A stretch of 14,215 nucleotides of DNA from UBA3210 sp963648895 (lineage in GTDB: Bacteria > Bacillota_I > Bacilli_A > RFN20 > CAG-449). Below the pieces are notes generated by a model that ran no database searches, was not told where the DNA came from, and saw only the letters and a list, made by a program, of their open reading frames with translations. The stretch is taken from assembly GCA_963648895.1 (NCBI GenBank), contig CAVJGK010000032.1:1-14215 (forward strand). Direction: 5' to 3'. Of this stretch, positions 14,025 through 14,215 are shown piece after piece. Position 1 is the first letter of the stretch, and each line of letters starts with the position of its first letter. The position numbers and the translations under genes were made by a program.

Positions 14025-14215
14025 ATGAGAGTTTATATTCCATTAAACAAAAAAGGAATTGAAGAATTAGAAGCATTGTACGAAGATGAAACGGAAAATT
14101 TGAAAATAGTACAATTTTCCGCTGAGGATTATTTCTTTTTAGAAGAGAAAAAATATATTGATTTTTTAAATGTTGAATGTAATGTAATTATTGATTTATA
14201 TGAAGATGAAGATAT
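14025..14215 (+). CDS. Unrecognised acidic protein, 3' end outside the window
   Basis: A frame opens at ATG 14025, 7 bases after AGAGG (14013-14017), and remains open to the window end (63 complete codons). It begins MRVYIPLNKKGIEELEALYE and continues with DYFFLEEKKYIDFL and VIIDLYEDED. The visible part is acidic, with alternating short strands and helices, no signal peptide and no motif I can assign. A 9-bp inverted repeat lies within it (14092-14121). The short MRVYIPL start and acidic character resemble small accessory proteins, but no function should be inferred. Confidence 0.6.
   Translation, partial: MRVYIPLNKKGIEELEALYEDETENLKIVQFSAEDYFFLEEKKYIDFLNVECNVIIDLYEDED

Noticed and set aside
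1..14215. CRISPR array, tRNA, rRNA, insertion sequence or known riboswitch
   Set aside because: No regularly spaced repeats, cloverleaf-like sequence, transposase or aptamer-like conserved leader was seen; the leaders before mapped genes are mostly 15-35 bases.

Overview
The window is 14.2 kb of AT-rich bacterial DNA with strong Gram-positive-type ribosome binding sites (GGAGG), consensus TATAAT -10 boxes, short intergenic gaps and intrinsic terminators. All Trp codons inside the conserved enzymes are TGG and every complete gene stops with TAA or TAG. A pectate lyase, acetate kinase, glycogen enzymes, enolase and a mollicute-like small HTH protein together suggest an anaerobic, carbohydrate-fermenting low-GC Firmicute close to the Mollicutes (Bacilli of the Erysipelotrichia / RF39 / Acholeplasma kind, probably gut or rumen). 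The lineage is inference; the genetic code looks standard (code 11).

Left part (1-4980): a 1233-residue surface lipoprotein with a family-1 pectate lyase core sits behind a consensus CcpA-type cre site that overlaps its promoter. A strong terminator follows, then a soluble diguanylate cyclase (GGDEF) gene that ends in a hairpin shared with the convergent acetate kinase gene.

Middle (4987-10842): ackA (minus strand) and the glgB-glgP operon (plus strand) diverge from a 259-bp region. That region holds a promoter for each side and two copies of the palindrome TTGTATACAA, 43 bp apart centre to centre. The operon ends in a very strong terminator.

Right part (10870-14215): a small lipoprotein with a CxxC thioredoxin-like motif and eno are both on the minus strand, each with its own promoter or terminator. 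A roughly 300-bp AT-rich gap separates eno from a 127-residue protein with a sigma-region-4-like helix-turn-helix. That gene is flanked by a 13-bp inverted repeat and has a hairpin touching its ribosome binding site. A further gap of about 335 bp leads to an unrecognised small acidic protein cut by the window end.

Taken together, the genes outline pectin attack at the cell surface under carbon catabolite control, storage-glucan branching and phosphorolysis feeding glucose-1-phosphate into glycolysis (eno), and ATP recovery by acetate kinase. No clearly new multi-gene system was found. The best leads are regulatory: the twin palindromes, the symmetric elements around the HTH gene, the cre site, and a possible leader ORF before the GGDEF gene.
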